Shown: one piece after another, positions 59,201 through 64,000 of the stretch
How the letters are laid out: every line of letters starts with the position of its first letter
How positions within the stretch are numbered: the first letter of the stretch is position 1
DNA from: Coturnix japonica
Taxonomy: Eukaryota > Chordata > Aves > Galliformes > Phasianidae
NCBI RefSeq assembly: GCF_001577835.2
Contig: NC_029527.1
Location: 1,326,809 to 1,390,808 of the forward strand
Direction of reading: 5' to 3'
DNA length: 64,000 bases
Made by a program: the position numbers and the translations under genes
Notes under the pieces: model-generated
The model's input: the letters and a program-made list of their open reading frames with translations, nothing else
Database searches by the model: none
Told to the model about the DNA's origin: nothing

Positions 59201-62200
59201 CTGCCAGGGGGATACAGAAGGCATAGCACAGTTAATGTGTTAGGTACATCTCACCAATGAGCTGTGCTTGGAGATCAAAGGTGAAGCAGCTCATTTCAGC
59301 AGGAATATCAGTGCCAGGTGACCCTGTTTCCTTGGTCATAAATGCTCCAGGGTAGCTGTGAGCAGGAGCTTTGTCAGAGCATTGCTGGGAACCTGCAGGA
59401 GCCAGGAGAGCCAGCCATGCAGCTGCTGCTGGAACACAGCGTGGAAAATGGCAATTTGCTGCACTGGGATGAAGATCCGCACGTAAACTGCTTGTGCTTA
59501 ATGGGACACAGGTAGAAGAATGAAGGCTGACGTAGGGTGATTTGCCTGAAGGACATAAGGCACCCAGCATGAGTCAAGCAATTGTAGGGGACCTGCATGG
59601 TCACCAGCACCGGGCAGCAACAGGGTGAGGTGGGGCTGGGATTGCACCAGTCACAACAGAAGCACCAGGCTTGGTATGGATATAGAAGAGATGGAACCAG
59701 CAAGCAAGGAAGCAACAAGCCCTCTTGTTTGGGAGCCTAGGAGGAGCAAGGGGAGCAGTGGAAGGTTGAGTGCTGCACTCACCCTCCCATCAGTGGGGGA
59801 GGATTTGCTACAGGAAGGCAGGTAGGGAGGGACAAGCACCCTGACACAAGTGCTATGGGAGGGCAGGGTGACACGGCAGCTCTGATGTGTAGCTTCTAAG
59901 ATCTCAGATTAATAATTACCTGCTTTGCAGCTGCAAGCATGCACAACGATACAACTGCAAATTGCCATCAGTGGTATTTATTAGCAAAGGAGCTAAATAA
60001 CCGATATCTCGGCTAGTTCTTTGTACAGCTGCCTCAGGTTTGCAATGCAATCTGCAGGGGCTGGACCAAACCTGAAAGCACAGAGCAGATCCCAGCCTGA
60101 AGGTCCTGATGGCTTCCAGGGACTGGGGGAAGATGGTCAGCCTGTGTAGATAGGGGCCCTTGGGGCCACTTACCCTCCATGCTCATCCAGGCTCCGACAT
60201 GAGGAGGCTGTAACCCACCCCTGCAAAGCATACACGTCACCGCAGCGTGAGCACACCGTGCTTTTAATAGCTCTCAGCAATAAGCCAGGATAAAGAGCTT
60301 AAAAGTTTGCAAAGCAACACGTGAAGCACACTGCAACACCACCAGCCCCAGGTGAGCACCAGGAGAGGGCACAGCACACAGCATGGGCTCCTGGCTCCCA
60401 GCCCTTCACATTCTGCACGTTGATGCTGAGTTTTAAGCCCAGCCATCCACCTCCACAGGACCATGGGCACAAGGCCTGGCCCCATTCCTTGCAGACCCCC
60501 CAGCAGCACCGGGTGGGCACAGACAGACCACAGCAGCCTCCACACCTCACAGGAGCAGCAGGTTTTCCCATGATATCCAGAGTTTTTAATCTGACAGAAA
60601 CAGCAGAAGGAGATATTAAAAAACACCCCGGCCTGAGCGGCTCCAGAGTGTAAAATAAACACGCTGAGCCCTGTTTGGGACAGAGTAAAAATAGGCTCTG
60701 CCTCATCCTTCACTGCCTGCACCTCTGCTTTGCACTGCACAGCTCCATGGGTTAACTACCAAAGTACCTGCATTGTAAATGTCAGCCAGATGCGTGGAAG
60801 GAATGTCTCGCTTTGAGCTTTGCACCGTTCCTGTAGGAATTTGTTGAGCTGGAGCGTGCACAACAACCCACGAAGCCCACGGCACACACAGGGCGAATGG
60901 CTGCACCGATTCCCTTTAATAGAAGCTACCGCCCTTCTAAAAAAAACCTCTGTTGGAATCACATCTTGTGCTCTTTCTTGGCTGGATACCTTTTAAATGA
61001 CACTGATTCCAAAGAGCATTAGCTACCAAATGCAGCGCTCAGCAGCTCCCGGGAAGGCAGTGAGCACAACGGGTCCGTGCCTCGGAGGGCTGAGAGGCAC
61101 TGGGCAGGTCTGCTCTGCAATGAGGAGCACTGCTCCCCACCCAGCTCTGCTAAATGAGAGCATTCCCAGCCTAAATGGATCATCCAGCAGCCACGCAGTC
61201 AGGCCTCTATGTGGGACTGAAGGCAGCCATGACACAGGGGGCTGTCAGCAAGCAGAGGAGCCCCCAGCCCAGCCAGGTGTCCCTACACAAGGGGATCCCG
61301 ATGCTGTGCAGCCACCTCCCTGCAAGCAGACATCACCAACAGCTTCCAAGCACCGCAGCCAACACATGGCCACGTCCTGCTCCACCACCACGATACACAT
61401 CCCGCCCCCCAAACACGGGCTCACATCACAGCAGCACTAATTACGAAGTCATTTGGGGCTCTGGACAAGATGTGTGGCGTGCCCCAAGAGCTCTCAGCAC
61501 AGCCACAGTCATTTGAAGTGGTGGGGAGCAAGAACAACAGATTTGCTGGCTATACACACATTGAATGCAGCTGGTCCTACAGCAATACTCAGTGCTTATT
61601 TCTGATTAATGAACCCCCCCAAACAAGCACCAAGTAGCTGTGGTGTGTGCATACCCTTAACCCTCATGTGCAGCCCAGGATTTCAGCTAATACCTCCATC
61701 TGAATAACACCCCTGTGCAGGCACTAAGCAGTGCCCTCGCCTCTGACACAACGTGCTGTAATGCATCACACTTCCTTCCTACCCCAACGCACTTTTCCTC
61801 CTATTCAATGGCTTGTGGAGATTTCAGGAGCTCACGCACGCAGGGCATGAGAGCAACACAGCACTGCAGGCAGCTCCATCAGCAGCATGGATCCTCACCC
61901 ACTGCCAACAACTCAATGCCTGGTAAGAAAGGATTTGCTGGACCAACTCTCTTCCTGCCAGGCAGACGTGCCTGAAGACCCACACAAGGCAGCTTCGAAG
62001 TCTTTCTAAGCTGGTGCCCCCTCCAAAGGAAGCACTTCCACCCCTCTCCTCTTTGTGCTGGTGCAGGTGTTAAAGCCAGACCAGGGCACCTACACCTGGC
62101 AGAGGGACCCAGCAAGAGGCTGGTTTCTACCTGGCACAGGTTCCTGCTGGACGTGGGCTCTGTAAGGGCACTTCTGCTCCCTGGCAGCAGCACGAGAAGG

Positions 62201-64000
62201 CAGGACTCTTCTGCCCGCAGGACTGACTCAAAACGTGCCAATTTTGGGCTCCGTAAAATCCTCCGCCACAAATTGTTCTGCCCACAGCTGCCAAGGAAAA
62301 CTCAAACAACTGCGACAGATAAGGGGAAAAATAAATTAAAGCTGGTTTCAGCTGGACATCTCCCACTTGTTTCCCACTATTGTCCCAGCCAGCCCCTACT
62401 GCTCCAGCAGCAGCAGCTCCCACAGACAGCTGCATCCTGGCAGCAGTGAAGCAGCCCCTGCTCCACGTGTCTCCTGATGGGTCATATCCCGTATAGCTTT
62501 TCGATGCAAGGGGCTGCTCTGAAGCTTCTACTTAAGCAGAATCCTATCCCAAAACACTGGCTCAAGGCTGCTCCAGAGTGAATCCCCATATACAAGCAGA
62601 AAACACATCAGCACACCTGGAGTGATCCAGCCATGTTGTACCAGCCCAAGAGACGTGGGGATGAGGGAGATCCTAGCCTTGATTTCATCTCAGCTCCTGG
62701 AAAAATCCAATTCAAAAATCTCACTGCCTGTTCTGTTTTCCTTTGCCAAGCAGAGGAGAAGCCACATCAAGGAATCTCCTGAAGCACTGAATCAAGTCAG
62801 TGGTTTTCAAGCAGCACATCAACAGCCTACAAGGAACCCACAAAAGGAGCAGGAAAGCTTACCCGGAGTCAGCAGGTACAAAGCTGTGCACCTTTAGGGG
62901 AAGCTTTGGGTGCCTGCAATTCAGGAGAGGGCTGCAGGATGCTAAGCTAGAGCAGAGGCTTTAGCATCCTCTGTGCTTTTTGGAAGGGGATGATATCCAC
63001 CTGCACAGCATGCAAGGGAAAGAACGAAGACACTGGGAGCTACAGGAGAAAGGGAACTGAGTTTTAAGATCCTGAACACTTTAATTCAGATTTTGGAATA
63101 ACCACCTTTCATTCTCTAAAGCGGCTCCTGGCATTTCCTGGTGGGAAACCACCACACATGGTCCTGCATGAGAACCAACTCCTGCAGCACAGAGAACACA
63201 ACACTCAACAGGTGCCAGGAAAGCCAAAGGGATGCAAATATGAAATTGCAGCAACCCAAACTGTTTGTATCTTTGTAGCCTCGGTGTTAAAAGCATCAGG
63301 TCAGATTTCCAGCAGCCTCACACTCTGTTTGGTGTCTGTGCTAAGCCCTGATGTGGGAAAAACTAAGTGCTCACCTTCAGAGGAAGCAGATCCAGATGGA
63401 AGGTGTTAGAGGGAGAGCTCCAAAGCGTTCAGTATCAGCACCCAGCAGTACAGTTATTCTGCCTTCTGGCTCACAATGCCTCCTGCTATCACACTCACAA
63501 TCTGCTCCCTGCATGAAGCCTTCCTGTAGGAGTCCCCGGAGTACAACATGGAGATAACAGAAACACCTCAGCTGGAGGGCAATGGTACAGCGTAAGTTTA
63601 TGGGCGATGCATACAAGCCAGAAATGACTCTGAAGACGTTTCCCCTTTGGTTATAGAGATCTCTGACCCCTCCCCTGTATATGAAATGCCCCAAAGAAGC
63701 CACGGACACAAGGAAACCCATTGGGGGCCTAATGGGAGCTCTGCGAAGAGGTGCATTTCCCAGAGGGTCTGAAAGAGTCCACATTGAGCTGACCCTATGT
63801 AAGGAAAAGGGAAAGATGGTGGTGAGAAGCAAGCAGTGCCACCTTCACAAGGGACCTGTGCTGCAGACAGTGGCATAAGTTGTCATATCACCCCTCACCT
63901 TTCACTACCCAAGTATGAAACCACCAGCCCAGACTGCCACCCAGCCCTCCCGTACTCCAGCTCATCCCCATCCCCTGGGACTGATAAGAAGCGCCCAGTA
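47237..64000 (-). other. DAG1: Probable 5' intron of DAG1; no coding sequence seen
   Basis: Because an intron acceptor precedes the DAG1 start exon, at least one non-coding first exon must lie further right. In mammals that intron is long. In these 16.8 kb I see no CpG island that would mark the first exon, no recognisable coding exon on either strand and no obvious young transposon. The only simple repeat of note is the CA tract at about 54,610. The first exon is therefore probably beyond the window. The boundary between DAG1 intron and intergenic DNA cannot be set from sequence alone. Confidence 0.6.
54609..54631. repeat. (ca)n dinucleotide microsatellite
   Basis: Uninterrupted ca repeat of about 11 units, in presumed DAG1 intron sequence. 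Confidence 0.95.

Noticed and set aside
47237-64000. BSN or another neighbour's exons right of DAG1
   Set aside because: I looked for peptides of neighbouring mammalian genes on both strands and saw none. The stretch has no CpG island or convincing exon chain.
1-64000. CRISPR arrays, tRNA genes, rRNA, endogenous retrovirus or other virus-derived elements
   Set aside because: No regularly spaced direct repeats with unique spacers, no clear tRNA B-box with cloverleaf context, and no paired terminal repeats with retroviral gene remnants were seen. The repeats found are CR1/L3-type LINE pieces and simple or minisatellite arrays.

Overview
The window looks like a gene-dense, GC-rich stretch of a bird genome, most likely a galliform close to chicken. 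The support is (1) a CR1 LINE tail typical of birds at about 12,995-13,190, (2) short introns and CpG-rich promoters, and (3) proteins at vertebrate-ortholog length that are clearly not mammalian. No bacterial, phage or plasmid genes are present. I assembled the gene models by reading both strands and joining GT-AG exons in phase. Protein names come from family knowledge, not from a database search.

Layout. 1-16.57 kb: AT-richer sequence with no coding exon that I can recognise. It ends in a CpG island (about 16.2-17.2 kb) and is probably the first intron and promoter of a leftward gene, IP6K1 by synteny. 17.2-21.83 kb (minus): CDHR4, 18 coding exons, 788 aa. 22.37-24.08 kb (plus): INKA1, 2 exons, 281 aa. 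24.18-30.85 kb (minus): UBA7, 23 exons, 991 aa. 30.90-31.84 kb (plus): TCTA, 2 exons, 114 aa. 31.91-33.81 kb (minus): AMT, 8 exons, 392 aa. 33.96-35.99 kb (minus): NICN1, 6 exons, 217 aa. 36.12-47.24 kb (minus): DAG1, 2 coding exons, 896 aa, with a 7.1 kb intron. 47.24-64 kb: no coding sequence found, probably the 5' intron of DAG1.

The genes do not form a pathway. UBA7 is the E1 enzyme for the ubiquitin-like modifier ISG15. AMT is the T-protein of the mitochondrial glycine cleavage system. INKA1 inhibits the kinase PAK4. NICN1 is associated with tubulin polyglutamylase. DAG1 is the laminin receptor of the dystrophin complex. CDHR4 is a cadherin-like membrane protein, and TCTA is a small membrane protein. 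What they share is tight packing: the start codons of UBA7 and TCTA are 48 bp apart, the TCTA/AMT and INKA1/UBA7 3' ends meet tail to tail within about 70-100 bp, and the DAG1 poly(A) signal lies about 137 bp from the NICN1 start codon.

I found no undescribed genetic system. The points most worth a second look are: the gene order compared with mammals; an intact avian UBA7 behind a minimal shared promoter with a triplicated splice donor; a bird-side N-glycosylation sequon on the key O-mannose site of dystroglycan; a homeodomain-site cluster in front of INKA1; and a GATA/AP-1 cluster in the DAG1 intron.
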